Shown here: positions 22,073 to 34,571 of the stretch, piece after piece
How positions within the stretch are numbered: position 1 is the stretch's first letter
Layout of the letters: each line of letters starts with the position of its first letter
Origin: Saccopteryx bilineata
Lineage: Eukaryota; Chordata; Mammalia; Chiroptera; Emballonuridae
Length of the DNA: 64,000 nucleotides
Assembly (NCBI RefSeq): GCF_036850765.1
Contig: NC_089492.1
Coordinates: 169,134,296-169,198,295, forward strand
Direction: 5' to 3'
Notes under the pieces: generated by a model
The model's database searches: none
What the model was told of the DNA's origin: nothing
Seen by the model: only the letters and a program-made list of their open reading frames with translations
Made by a program: the position numbers and the translations under genes

Positions 22073-25000
22073 ATGGCAATACGGAACTCACAAGTGTCAA
22101 TAATTACACTAAATGTATACGGATTAAACTCACCAATAAAAAGACACAGAGTAGCAAAATGGATTAAAAAAGAAAATCCAACTGATGCTGCCTACAAGAA
22201 ACTCATCTAAGCAACAAGGATAAAAACAAATTCAAAGTGAAAGGCTGGAAAACAATACTCCAAGCAAATAACATCCAAAGAAAAGCAGGAGTAGCAATAC
22301 TCATATCTAATAATGCTGACTACAAGACAGGAAAAGTACTCAGAGAAAAAAATGGTCATTTCATAATGATGAAGGGGACACTGAATCAAGAAGACATAAC
22401 AATTCTTAATATATATGCACCAAACCAAGGAGCACCAAAATATATAAGACAGCTACTATTGACCTCAAAACAAGAACTGACAAAAATACAATCATACTTG
22501 GAGACCTCAATACACCGCCGAATGTTCTAGATCGGTCATCCAAACAGGAATCAATAAAGATATATTGGCTTTAAACAAACCACTAGAGCACCTGGATATG
22601 ATAGACATCTACAGAACATTTCATCCCAAAGTGACAGAGTATACATTTTTCTCCAGTGTACATGGATCACTCTAAAGAATTGACCATATGTTGGGCCACA
22701 AAAACAACATCAGCAAATTCAGAAAAATTAAAGTTCTACCAAGCATATTTTCTGATCATAAAACCTTGAAACTAGAGTTCAACTGCAAAAAAGAGGAAAA
22801 AACCCCAGCAAAAATGTGGAAACTAAACAACATACTTTTAAAAAATAAATGGGTCAAAGAAGAAATAAGTGCAGAAATCAAAAGATATATACAGACAAAT
22901 AAAAATGACAATACGACATACCAGAATCTATGGGATGCAGCAAAAGCAGTGATAAGAGGGAAGTTCATATCACTTCACGCCTATATGAACAAACAAGAGA
23001 GAGCCCAAGTGAACCAGTTAATTTTATACCTTAAGGAACTAGAAAAAGAAGAACAAAGACAACTCAAAACCAGATGAAGAAAGAAGATGATAAAAATCAG
23101 AGGAGAAATAAATGAAATAAAGAACAGAAAAACTATAGAAAAACTTAATAGAACAAGGCGCTGGTTCTTTGAAAAGATCAACAAAATTGACAAACCCTGG
23201 CAAGACTTACCAAGGAAAAAAGAGAAAGAACTCATATGAACAAAATCCAAAATTAATAGGAGAAATCACAATGGACATCATAGATATACAAAGAATTATT
23301 GTAGAATACTATGAAAAACTTTATGCCACTAAATTCAACAACCTAGAAGAAATGGATAAATTCCTAGAACAATATAACCTTCCTAGACTGAGTCAAGAAG
23401 AAGCAGAAAGCCTAAACAAACCTATTAGTAGAGAAGAAATAGAAAAAAACTATTAAAAACCTCCCCAAAAATAAAAGTCCAGGCCCAGATTGCTATACTA
23501 GCGAATTTTATTAAACATTCAAAGAACACTTGGTTCCTATTCTACTGAAAGTCTTCCAAAAAATTGAAGAAGAAGCAATACTTCCAAACACATTTTATGA
23601 GGCCAACATAACCCTCATACCGAAACCAGGCAAGGATGGTATAAAAAAAAAAAAACAACTACAGACCAATATCTCTAATGAATACAGAATCTCAAGGATG
23701 GTTCAACATACGTAAAACGGTTAACATAATACACCATATCAACAAAACAAAGAACAAAAACCACATGATTTTATCAATAGATGCAGAAAAGGTATTCGAT
23801 AAAATACAACACACTTTCATGTTTAAGACTCTCAACAAAATGGGTATAGAAGGAAAATATCTCAACATGATAAAGACCATATATGATAAACCATCACTAC
23901 CGTCATATTAAATGTCACAAAACTGAAGGCTTTCCCCCTTATATCAGGAACAAGACAGGGTTGTCCACTCTCTCCACTCTTATTTAATGTGGTGCTAGAG
24001 GTTCTAGCCAGAGCAATCACACAAAACAAAGAAATAAAAGGCATCCATATTGGAAAAGAAAAAGTAAAGGTATCACTTTTTGCAGATGACATGATCCTAT
24101 ACATTGAAAACCCCAAAGACACCACAAAAAGACTACTAGAAACAATAAGCCAATACAGTTTGGTCACAGGATACAAAATTAACATACAAAAGTCCATAGC
24201 CTTTCTATATGCCAACAATGAAACATTTGAGAATGAACTCAAAAAAATAATTCCCTTTACGATTGCAAAAAAATAAAATAAAATACCTAGGAATAAACAT
24301 AACAAGGAGTGTAAAGGAATTATATAATAAAAACTACCAAGCATTGTTAAGGGAAATCAAAAATGATACAATGAGATGGAAAAATATTCCTTGTTCTTGG
24401 ATAGGGAGAATAAATATAATCAAAATGGCCATATTACCCAAAGCAATTTATAAATTTATTGCAATTCCCATCAAAATTCCAACGACATTTTTTAAAGAAA
24501 TGGAACAAAAAATCATCAGATTTATATGGAAGTATAAAAAACCCCGAATAGCAAAAGCAATTCCAAGGATAAAGAAAGAAGCTGGGGGCATTGCAATACC
24601 TGACTTCAAACTATATTATATGGCCATGATAATCAAAACAGCATGGTATTGGCAGAAAATGGACACTCAGACCAATGGAATAGAATAGAAAGTTCAGAAA
24701 TAAAACCACATATATATGGTCAAATAATTTTTAATAAAGGGGCCAACAGCACACAATGGAGAAAAGAAAGCCTCTTCAACAAATGGTGTTGGGAAAACTG
24801 GAAAGCCACATGCAAAAGAATGAAACTCGACTACAGCTTGTTTCCTTGTACTAAAATTAATTCAAAATGGATCAAAGACCTAAATATAAGACCTGAAACA
24901 ATAAAGTACATAGAAGAAGACATAGGTACTAAACTCATGGACCTGTGTTTTAAAGAGCATTTTATGAATTTGACTCCAATGGCAAGAGAAGTGAAGGCAA

Positions 25001-25809
25001 AAATTAATGAATGGGACTACATCAGACTAAGAAGTTTTTACTCAGCAGGAGAAACTGACAACAAAATATACAGACAGCCAACTAAATGGGAAATGATATT
25101 TTTAAACAACAGCTCAGATAAGGACCTAATATCCAAAATATACAAAAAACTCATAAAACTCAACAACAAACAAACAAACAGTCCAATAAAAAAATAGGAA
25201 GAGGACATGAACAGATATTTCTCCCAGGAAGAAATATAAATGGCCAACAGATATATGAAAAGATGCTCATCTTCATTAGTTTTTAGAGAAATGCAAATCA
25301 AAACTACAATGAGATTCCACCTCACACCTGTTAGATTAGCTATTATCAACAAGACAGGTAATAGCAAATGTTGGAGACGCTGTGGAGAAAAAGGAACCCT
25401 CATTCACTGTTGGTGGGACTGTAAAGTAGTACAATCATTATGGAAGAAAATATGGTGGTTCCTCAAAACACTGAAAATAGAACTACCTTATGACCCAGCA
25501 ATCCCTCTACTGGTTATATACCCCCAAAACTCAGAAACATTGATACGTAAAGACACATGTAGCCCCATGTTCATTACAGCATTGTTCACAGTGGCCAGGA
25601 CACGGAAACAACCAAAAAGCCCATCAATAGATGACTGGATAAAGAAGATGTGGCACATATACACTATGGAATACTACTCAGCCATAAGAAATGATGACAT
25701 CGGATCATTTACAGCAAAATGGTGGGATCTTGATAACATTATATGAAGTGAAATAAGTAAATCAGAAAAAAACAGGATCTGCATTATTCCATACATAGGT
25801 GAGATATAA
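22073..25809 (+). pseudogene. L1-B ORF2 (endonuclease/reverse transcriptase), broken
   Basis: ATG 22073 ('MAIRNSQVSIITLNV'). Endonuclease spans about 22073-22790 with shifts. RT follows from about 23169; the catalytic FADD is intact at about 24079-24090 ('[16 protein letters not shown]'). The C-terminal Cys/His knuckle '[18 protein letters not shown]' (CX3CX7HX4C) is at about 25369-25425. The end matches 'PYIG' before the stop at 25807-25809. Long open blocks (24263-24688, 24643-25197, 25240-25746) show limited decay, but several frameshifts rule out a full protein. Confidence 0.87.
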
Positions 25810-26055
25810 AAGCAAGACTAAGAGACATTGATAAGAGTGTGGTGGTTACGGTGTTGGGGGAAGGGAGAGAGGGGAAGGGGGAGGAGGAGGGACACAAAAA
25901 AACTAGATAGAAGGTGACAGAGGACAATCTGACTTTTGGTGATGGGTAAGCAACATAATTGATTGACAAAATAATCTGGACTTGTTTTTTTCGAACATAT
26001 GTACCCTGATTTATTGATGTCACCCTAGTAAAATTAATAAAAAAGAAAAGAAATA

Positions 26056-26390
26056 ATTACATAGTTTTTTTTTTCATATTCTTGTTTGAATGAACTATTG
26101 ATATCTATGAAAAAACACCACATGTTGGAATGTTAAGAGTAAGAGTTGTAATTTGGACTTCAGCATTAGGGTTAGGAAGGGAAATATTCTGGATAAGTTC
26201 ATGTTTTGCTTACTAAATAGAGCAATTAAGATACAATGATGGTGATGGAGGGAGACTTGACTTGGGGTGGTGAACATACAATGTAACATACAGGTGATCT
26301 ACTGTGGAATGGTGCTCCTGAAACCTGTATAATTTTATCAATCAATGTCACCCCAATAAATTCAATAAAAAACTTTTTAAAAATGAAAAA
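26056..26390 (+). mobile_element. Putative 3'-transduced sequence of L1-B (contains an older L1 3' end)
   Basis: Follows the A-rich end of L1-B but lies inside its target duplication. The second half (from about 26237) is an L1MA-like 3' UTR ('gggagacttgacttggggtg' to 'tcaccccaataaattcaat') ending in its own A-rich tail. A read-through transcript polyadenylated at this older signal would give exactly this structure. Two separate insertions are the alternative. Confidence 0.6.
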
Positions 26391-26562
26391 AAAAGAATTC
26401 AAAGACTTATTGTACCTTAAAAGTGTTGGTCTTGCATAAAATGCACACATTTACTTGTTATTAGTGTTAAACATATTGTATGATTCTCACGGAATTACAT
26501 TTTTAAATATGTGGCGTTCATGGCTTTCTCAGACAAAAAGTTTCCCTACCCCTGGAGTAGGC

Positions 26563-27932
26563 AGATGTACCAACTTTCACTTCCCAGAACCAAAGTGGAT
26601 TACAATTTCATTTCAAAAACCATCATCTGGAAAAAAAACAACTTTAGACTAAACTAAGAGGACTCTTTAACCAAGGAACACTGAAGAAGCCACACTGAGA
26701 CTGGTAGAAAATGCAGAAACACGGACAGGGCTGTCCAGCTCCCAGGAGTGAATGAAAGTCCAGAGGAATTAGCCTGGTGGAAAGTGAGTTTAGCGGAGAG
26801 GGGAGGGTCCTGGGCCCAAGAAACAAAGCCCCAACCTAGAGCCCCAGAGCCTTGAAGAGGCATATAGACAATATGTAGCTGCAAAACAAGCCAGGATACT
26901 GTTTGTGAGAAAGAGACAGATTTCTCAGACCCAGGATTCTTCTTAAAGAGACCACGCAGAAAACCTCTTTCACAACCACTCACCAGGGACTCTAGGTAAC
27001 TGGGAGAGTTGAGAGGACCAAAGCAGCAGTAAGGGAGTGTAATCTAGGAGGTACAGGGAGAAACACTTTGAGGGACAGCCATCCTAACCCCTGGGCTGAG
27101 TCAACCCCCAAATATAAAGTTTATATTTCCCCTGGATCCAGCAATACCAGCAAAGGGAAGCAGGTCATCAGCCAAACAAGCCTTCCTGTGGCACTCAAAG
27201 CACAGTCGCTTAGAAAGAGGGAGCCACTAGGGATACAGCATTGAGTGATACGATCTGAGCTGTGACGCCCCTACCCACACTCCTGAGGGCTTGCCAGAGG
27301 ATAGGTGGCAGCGGGACATGGAATCGCAGTCCTGTGGGAGGGGGCGGAAGCTGGGCCAGCCACAACTGAGGCCCGGTGTGAGCTCAGTCCTGATCAGCAG
27401 GGGCAGAAGGGCCACATGAAAGCAGTCTGACCCAGCTACAGGCCAGGCGAGCAAGAGCAGTCCCACCTATAATCCAACCCACAGGAGAAAAAGAAAAGCT
27501 GGGGAACTGCAAAGACCGGTGGCAGAGCGTGGGTGTGCAGCCTCGCTCCCTGATGCAGGGATTGCAGCCTTGAGTGAGAGTGCAGCCCCACCTGCAGGGG
27601 AGGGGCTAAAGCTGGGGAACCAGTGAAGACCCGTGGCTGAGCATAGGTGCACAACCCTGCCTGCATGGCACGCAGCTCCCTCTGTGGGGGTAGGGAGAAG
27701 GTTGAGGATGGTCGGCGCTTGTAGACCCAACATGTGAACACAGCCCTGCCCATGCAGGAAAGGAGAAAACCGCAATGACTGCTGCAGCATGCCAGTGCCA
27801 GCAAAGCCAATACCCAAATGTCCAAGGCAGCTGTAGAGATGGTGGCGGGCCTGCAGACAGAACACACCTATGAAACACAGAGGCTACACCCATTGGACTG
27901 CAGTGGCCACACCCTTCTTATACATAGACAAA
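26563..27932 (+). other. L1-C 5' UTR, main part
   Basis: Continues the L1-C leader after the hAT. It is GC-rich in the second half with ORF1 following at 27933. At 26697-26709 it reads gagactg|gtagaa, a plausible splice donor; the 74 bp before the GT are the same sequence found at the 5' end of composite copy 1 (45679-45752, opposite strand). Confidence 0.75.
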
Positions 27933-28835
27933 ATGGGAAGACAGAGAAATACAACCCAAATGAATCAAGAGAAATCCCCAGAAAAGAACTTGAATGACTC
28001 AGATATAAAAAATTACCAGATGCAGAGTTTAAAATAACAATTGTTAGGATGCTCAAGGATCTTAGAACAACAACAGATGGACATAATGAACACCTAAATA
28101 GAGAGATAGCAAGTATAAAAAAAGATGAAATAATAAAAAAGAATCAGTCAGAAATGACAAATACAATATTAGAAATTAAGACCACAATGGAAGGAATTAA
28201 AAGCAGGATGGATGAAGCAAAGGATCAAATCAGCAAGTTAGAGACCAGATAAATGAAGGCATGGTAGAAGAGCAGCAAAAGAAAAGAGACTCAAAAGTGT
28301 AAGGAAACTCTAAGAGAGCTCTGTGGCAACATGAAAAGAAAGAACATCCAGATCATAGGGATTCCCAAAGAAGAAGAGAGAGAATAAGGGATAGAGACCT
28401 TGTTCAATCAAATCATAGCTGAAAACTTCCCTAAATTGATGTAGGAAAAAGTCACACAAGTCCAAGAACCACAGAGAATTCCATTAAAGAGAAGCCCAAA
28501 GAAACCTACACCAAGACACATCATAATTAAAATACCAAAGCTAAGTGTTAAAGAGAAAATATTAAAAGCTGCTAGAGAAAAAATGACTGTCACCTACAAA
28601 GGAGCCCCCATAAGGATGACATCTGACTTCTCAACAGAAACACTTGAGGCCAGAAGGGAATGGCAAGAAATATTCAAGTAAAGCAGAACAAAAGCCTACA
28701 ACCAAGACTACTTTATCCAACAAGGCTATCATTTAAAGTTGAAGAAGAAATAAAAAGTTTCCCAGACAAAAAAAACTCAAGGAATTCATTACAACTAAAC
28801 CAATGCTGCAAGAAATGCTTAGGGGCCTGTTGTAA
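27933..28835 (+). pseudogene. L1-C ORF1, broken
   Basis: ORF1p homologue aligned with the better copy in L1-G. The start ATG 27933 is at the equivalent position. The coiled-coil region survives at 28049-28252 ('MLKDLRTTTDGHNEH', 'KKNQSEMTNTILEIKTTM'). C-terminal domain remnants lie at 28500-28835 ('KPTPRHIII', 'MTSDFSTETLEARREWQE', 'RLLYPTRLSFKVEEEIKSF'). It ends near 28835. Multiple stops and shifts are present. Confidence 0.82.
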
Positions 28836-28892
28836 ACAGATGAAAATGGGAAAAAGATATAGCAAAAGAAGAACACAGCTTTAAAGAATAAA

Positions 28893-31800
28893 ATGGCAAT
28901 AAAAACTACATATCAATAATAACCTTAAATGTACGTGGATTAAATGATTCAATCAAAACACATAGGGGAGCTGCATGGATAAGAAAACAGGATCCATACA
29001 TATGCTGTCTACAAGAGACACACTCAAAACAAAAGATAAACATAGACTTTGGATGGAAAGAATAGAAAAAAATATTTCATGCAACTAGAAATAAAAAAAG
29101 ACTTGGCGTAGCAATATTTCTATCAGGCAAAATGAACTTTAAAACAAAGGCTATATTAAGAGATAAAAAAGGTCACTACATAATGATAAAGGGAGCAGTC
29201 TAACAGGAAGATATAACCATTATAAATATTTACACACTTAATATAGGAGCACCTAAATATATAAAGCAGACTTTGATGGATATAAAGGGCAAGATCAACA
29301 GCAATACTATAATAGTAGGGGATTTTAATATCCGATTAACATCACTAGATAGATCCTCAAGAAAATTAACACAGAAAGAGCAGACTTACAGGACACACTA
29401 GATCAACTGGATTTAATAGATATCTTCAGAACCTTTCACCCTAAAGTAGCAGAATACACATTCTTGTCAAGTGCTCATGGTACATTCTCTAGGATAGACC
29501 ACATGTTAGGGCACAAAAGGGGTCTCAACAAATTTAAGAAGATTAAAATCATATCAAGCATCTCCTCTGATCACAATGGCATGAAACTAGAAATCAACCA
29601 CTACAGAAAACCTGAAAAATACTCAAACACTTGGAAACTAAATAGCATGTTATTAAATAACAAATGAGTTAACAATGAGATCAAAGAATAAATAAAAAAA
29701 TTCCTAGAAACAAATGATAATGAGCATATACCAACTCAATATTTATGGGACACAGCAAAGCAGTACTAAGAGGGAAGTGCACAGCATTACAGGCATACCT
29801 TAAGAAGCTAGAAAAAGCTCAAATAAACAACTTAACCCTACATCTAAAAAATCTAGAAAAAGAACAGTAAGTAAAGCCCAGAGATAGTAGAAGAAAGAAA
29901 ATAATAAAGATCAGAGTAGAAATAAATGACATAGAGACTAAAAAAACAATACAGAGAATCAATGAAACCAAGAGCTGGTTCTTTGAAAAGATAAACAAGA
30001 TCAATGAACTTTTATCCAGACTCAACAAGAAGAAGAGAGAGAGGACTCAAATAAATAAAATTAGAAATGAGAGTGGAAAAGTAAAAACTGACACAGCAGA
30101 AATACAAAGGATTGTAAGAAAATATTATAAAGAACTGTATGCCAAAAAATTAGACAACCTTGATGAAATGGACAAATTCACTGAAACATATAATCTTTTA
30201 AAAATCAATCTGGAAGAATCAGAAAACCTAAACAGAATGATTACAACAAATGAGATTGAAACAGTTATCAAAAAATTCCCAACACACAAAAGCCCTGGTC
30301 CAGATGGCTTCACAATGAATTCTGCCAAATATTTACAGAAGAACTAACTTCTATCCTTCTCAAGCTATTTCAAAAAATTCAAGAGGAAGGAAGACTTTCA
30401 AGGTCCTTTCATGAGGTGAGCATAATTCTGATTCCAAAACCAAGCAAAGACAACACAAAGAAAGAAAACTATAGGCCAATATCCCTGATGAATTTAGATG
30501 CTAAAATCCTCAACAAAATATTAGCAAACTAGATCCAGAAATACATAAAAAAAAATCATACACCACGATCAAGTGGTATTTATTCTGGAGAGGCAAGGCT
30601 GGTACAATATTTGCAAATCAATCAATGTGATTCATCACATAAACAAAAAGAAGGAGAAAAACCACATGATAATTTCAATAGATGCAGTAAAAGCATTTGA
30701 TAAAATCCAGCACCCATTTATGATCAAAACTCTCAACAAAGTGGGAATACAGGGAACATACCTAACATGATAAAGCCATCTGTTACAAACCACAACCAAC
30801 ATCATACTCAATAGGCAAAAATTAAAAGCAACCCCCTTAAGATCAGGAACAAGGCAGGGGTGCCCCCTTTCACCACTCTTATTCAACATAGTCCTGGAAG
30901 TCCTAGCCACAGCAATCAGACAAGAAGAAGAAATAAAAGGCATCCAAATTGGAAAAGAAATAAAACTATCATTATTTGCAGATGATATGATATTGTATAT
31001 AGAAAACCCTAAAGTCTCAGTCAAAAAATTAGTGGATCTCATAAATGAATTCAACAAGTTGGCAGGATATAAAATTAATACTCAGAAATCAGAGGCATTT
31101 TTATACACCAACAATGAACTGTCTGAAAGAGAAATTAAGGAAACGTCCCCTTCACTATTGCAACAAAATAAAAATAAAGTACCTAGGAGTAAATTTAACC
31201 GAGGATATTAAAGACTTTCACTTGAAAAATTAAAAACATTGATGAAAGAAATCAAGGAACATACAAACAAGTGGAAGCATATATGATGTTCATGGATAGG
31301 AAGAATAAACATCATTAAAATGTTTATATTACCCAAAGCAGTTTATAAATTCAATGCAATACCAATTAAAATACCAATGACATACTTTCAAGATATAGAA
31401 CACATATTCCAAAAATTTATATGGAACTAAAAATGAACACGAATAGCCTCAGCAATCTTGAAAAGGAAGAATAAAGTGGGAGGTATCACACTTCCTGATA
31501 TCAAGTTATACTACAAAGCCATTTTACTCAAAATAGTTTGGTACTGGCATAAGAACAGGCATATAGATCAATGGAACAAAACAGAGAACCCAGAAATAAA
31601 CCCACACCTATATAGACAACTGATATTTGACAAAGGAAGTAAGAGCATACAATGGAGTAAAGACAGCCTCTTTAACAAATGGTGTAGCAAAAATTAGACA
31701 GCTACCTGCAAAAAAAATGAAACTAGACCACCAACTTACACCATTGACAAAAATAAACTCAAAATGAATAAAAGATTTAAATGTAAGCTGTGAAACCATA

Positions 31801-32696
31801 AGCATCTTAGAAGAAAACATAGGCAGTAAGCTCTCCGACATCTCTCGCAGCAATATATTTGCTGATTTATCTCCACAGGCAAGTGAAATAAAAGACAGGA
31901 TAAACAAATGGGACTAGATCAAACTAAAAAGCTTTTGCACAGCTAAAGACAATAAGAACAGAATAAAAAGACAAACTACACAATGGGAAAACATATTTGA
32001 CAATACATCTGATAAGGGTTAATAACCAAAATTTATAAGGAACGTGTAAAACTCAACACCAGTAAGAAAAACAATTCAATTAAAAAATGGGCAAAAGAAA
32101 TGAACAGATACTTCTCCAAAGAGGACATACAGATGGCCAACAGGTAGATGAAAAAATGCTCAACATCACTAATTATTAGGGAAATGCAAGTTAAAACCAC
32201 AATGAGATATCACCTCACACCAGTCAGAATGGCCCTCATCAACAAAACAACACAGAATAAGTGTTGGCAAGGAAAAGGGAACCCTCCTGCACTGCTGGTG
32301 TGAATGCAGACTGGTGCAGCCACTGTGGAAAGCAGTATGGAGATTCCTCAAAAAATTAGAAATGGAACTGCCTTTTGACCCAGCCATCCCACTTTTAGGA
32401 ATATATCTCAAGAATACCATATCACTGATTCAAAAGGGAAATGCACCCCCATGTTTATGGCAGCATTGTTCACATTAGTGAAGATCTGGAAACAGCCCAA
32501 GTATCCGTCAGTGGACGAGTGGATTAAAAAGTAGTGGTACATATACACAATGGAATACTATGGGGCCATGAAAAAGAAGGAACTATTACCTTTTGCAACA
32601 ACGTGGATGGACCTGGAAACTATTATGTTGAGTGAAATAAGCCAGGCAGAGAAAGAAAAATATCATATGATCTCACTCATTTGCGGAATCCAATGA
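28893..32696 (+). pseudogene. L1-C ORF2, broken
   Basis: ATG 28893 ('MAIKTTYQ'), stop 32694-32696 after 'LICGIQ'. Endonuclease pieces include '[20 protein letters not shown]' and 'ISSDHNGMKLEINH' (29464-29667). RT pieces include '[19 protein letters not shown]' (30573-30770) and an intact FADD at about 30975-30990. The C-terminal part spans 31458-32690. It is more decayed than L1-B. Confidence 0.84.
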
Positions 32697-32919
32697 ACAA
32701 TGAGAACTGAGGAACAGAATTCAGACAGAGGAGAGATCAAAGGGACCAGAGGAAAAAGGACAGAGGGAAAGGGGATGATAGGATGGAATAAACCTGAAGG
32801 GAAGGGGGTGGGAGGCAAAGGATATGTTGAGAGGAATACGGGCGGGGGACGCATTCAGGGAGACACTAGAATTATGTAAACACAATAAATTAAAATCAAT
32901 TTTAAAAAGAGTAAATATT

Positions 32920-33092
32920 TAAGGCCCTTGTCACGAAAAAGAAAAAAAGAGTTGTAACTATGTATGGTGATAAATGTCTATTACTATAGTGATCATTTCA
33001 CAATGTATACAAATATTAAATTGTTATACTGTACACCTGAAACTAATATAATGTTATATGTCAATTAGTCAATTATACCTCAATTGAAAACA
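32920..33092 (+). mobile_element. L1MA-like 3' fragment, right part
   Basis: Resumes after L1-C ('ttgtaactatgtatggtgat', 'tgtacacctgaaactaatat'). It ends in A-rich sequence at the duplication ataaagaaattatg (33093-33106), matching 14904-14917. Confidence 0.8.
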
Positions 33093-33106
33093 ATAAAGAA
33101 ATTATG

Positions 33107-33515
33107 GTATATTTGCATAATGGAATAATATACAACACTGAGAATGAATACACTACTGCTTTGTGCAAAGACAGATGAATTTCATGAACATAATCATAAG
33201 TTAAAAATGACAAATATAACATATAATATACGTTGTATAGTTCCATCTATATGGCAAAACTCAATTGTATGAGAGAATGGGCAAAACTAAATTGTAATGT
33301 TTAATGGTGTCTGTTCGAGTGGGAGGACATTATTACCAAAATCTTCAGAATAGTTAGTGATAGTGATGAAGAGAGGGCATGAGGAGGATGTCAGGGGTAT
33401 TGAAACATCCTAATTTTTTAAGTCAGGTGGAGATTAACTCTGAGAACTCATTGAGCTGTACACTTTTTGTAGATGTCTGTAATATTTCATTTTTAAAGGG
33501 TTAAAAGAATAAGTG
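33107..33515 (+). mobile_element. Old L1 fragment, piece 5 (3' end)
   Basis: ORF2 tail and 3' UTR of the outermost old L1 ('gtatatttgcataatggaat', 'ctcattgagctgtacac'), closing the nest that began at about 1656. Confidence 0.75.
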
Positions 33516-33821
33516 ATTGCCAGGTAGCATGAGAACCCAGTAGAAGGTAGACTACACCATATATGTAGTGACTTCTCCTGCAGTGAGTAGGAGCCTGGAA
33601 GTGAGCCAGGGAGGAGAAATGTGGCAATGACCCCGGGTGGGTGTGGAGTGTGGAGAGAAATTCATACATATTTGAAATTGCAGACTCTGAAGGAGACATT
33701 CAGATAGACATAAACTCAATTAGTCAAATGTCTTAAGAGCATAGAAAACCCAATATCTTAGAGAGAGAATGGAGTAAGTTCATGAATGTGAGAGTGTGAA
33801 TCTTTAAGCCTAGTCATCGCT
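33516..33821. other. Unassigned sequence
   Basis: No gene or repeat that I can recognise. Confidence 0.5.
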
Positions 33822-33905
33822 CATTCATTCATTTAACAAGCATTTATTGAGTATCAAGAACTGTTCTAGGTGCCATAGAGAAAACAAGAAAGTATAAGAC
33901 AATTC
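33822..33905 (-). repeat. L2 3' end fragment
   Basis: 'cattcattcatttaacaagc' followed by 'atttattgagtatc' and 'ctgttctaggtgcc' is the reverse complement of the ancient LINE L2 3' end. Confidence 0.65.
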
Positions 33906-34149
33906 TTCTCTGCAGTTTTAACTACAATAGAACATAACCTAATGAACATTTAGGTCATAATTCAAGACTCCATTGCCCACAGGATAAAGTCCAAAATCAC
34001 CCCCACCCCTTGTATACAAGCTCTGCCCAGACTGGGCCCCTTGTTAGTAGCATATCCTCATGGGTCTCTGCTCTTCCCCAGAGCAGATTATTACCCCTGA
34101 TCTTGTGACCATATGGCAGCAGAATATTATGCACTTTACCTCTATTCAT

Positions 34150-34312
34150 TCTAATCACAATCTGAGGAGGTAGGTACTGTTATTATCCACACTGTCTAGG
34201 GGAGGTAACAAGCCCAGAGAGGTTTAGTAACTTATTCATGTTTACACAGCTGGTAGGAGCTGCAGCCAGGATTCCATTCCTGGGAGTCTGGCACTAGCAG
34301 ATGTGCTCTTAA
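34150..34312 (+). repeat. MIR SINE fragment
   Basis: Contains 'gaggaggtaggtactgttat', 'cagagaggtttagtaactt' and 'cacagctggtagg', the conserved core and 3' part of MIR. Confidence 0.8.
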
Positions 34313-34571
34313 AAACTACAATTGGGCCACAGCCATCTTTCTCTGTCCCTAATAAGTCTATACCCTCTTATCTCTCTGTGGCTTTGGATTTGCTCTTTAC
34401 TGGATAGAAATCTAACCACAGAGAAAAAAGTCTATTCATCTCCTTCAATGTACCTTAAAGACTGACTTCTCTGTGCAGTCTTTCATGGCCACCTGCTCAG
34501 GGTCAGTGTCTGCCTTCCTCCTCCACAACCTTATCTTTCCTGGCATCTTTTATGGGCTTCTCCTAACTTCT
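34313..34571. other. Unassigned sequence
   Basis: Nothing recognised. The right edge (34561-34571) is a SINE target duplication. Confidence 0.5.

Larger units (their letters stand above)
18665..26390 (+). mobile_element. L1-B: full-length type I L1 with extra 3' sequence
   Basis: Full-length-looking L1 with 5' UTR (18665-20745), ORF1 (20746-21735), ORF2 (22073-25809), 3' UTR and A-rich tail near 26040-26055. It is flanked by aaaagaattcagag (18651-18664) and aaaagaattcaaag (26391-26404), 13/14 identical. The right duplication lies about 335 bp beyond the L1's own tail, so that sequence appears to have been carried along. Frames are broken, so it is inactive now. Confidence 0.87.
15196..26554 (+). 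mobile_element. hAT DNA transposon of transposase-encoding type, split by three retroelements
   Basis: Cut-and-paste transposon with a perfect 8-bp target duplication, gagtaggc, at 15188-15195 and 26555-26562. Terminal repeats start CAGGGGTTGGAAACC (left) and end ctacccctg (right, complement CAGGGGTAGGGAAAC). Removing the inserts (16479-16905, 17773-18474, 18665-26390 with their duplications) leaves about 2.5 kb, a normal size for an element encoding its own transposase. It lies in the 5' UTR of L1-C and separates that promoter region from its ORFs. Confidence 0.93.
15055..32906 (+). mobile_element. L1-C: full-length L1 carrying a hAT in its 5' UTR
   Basis: L1 with 5' UTR (15055-15195 and 26563-27932, split by the hAT), ORF1 (27933-28835), ORF2 (28893-32696) and a 3' UTR ending 'acacaataaattaaaatc'. 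It is flanked by aagagtaaatctt (15042-15054) and aagagtaaatattt (32907-32920). The 3' end differs from that of L1-A/B, so two L1 lineages are present: type I (A, B, E, F) and type II (C, D, mostly G). Its 5' UTR holds a possible splice donor at 26703/26704 that matters for the composite element described elsewhere. Confidence 0.87.
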
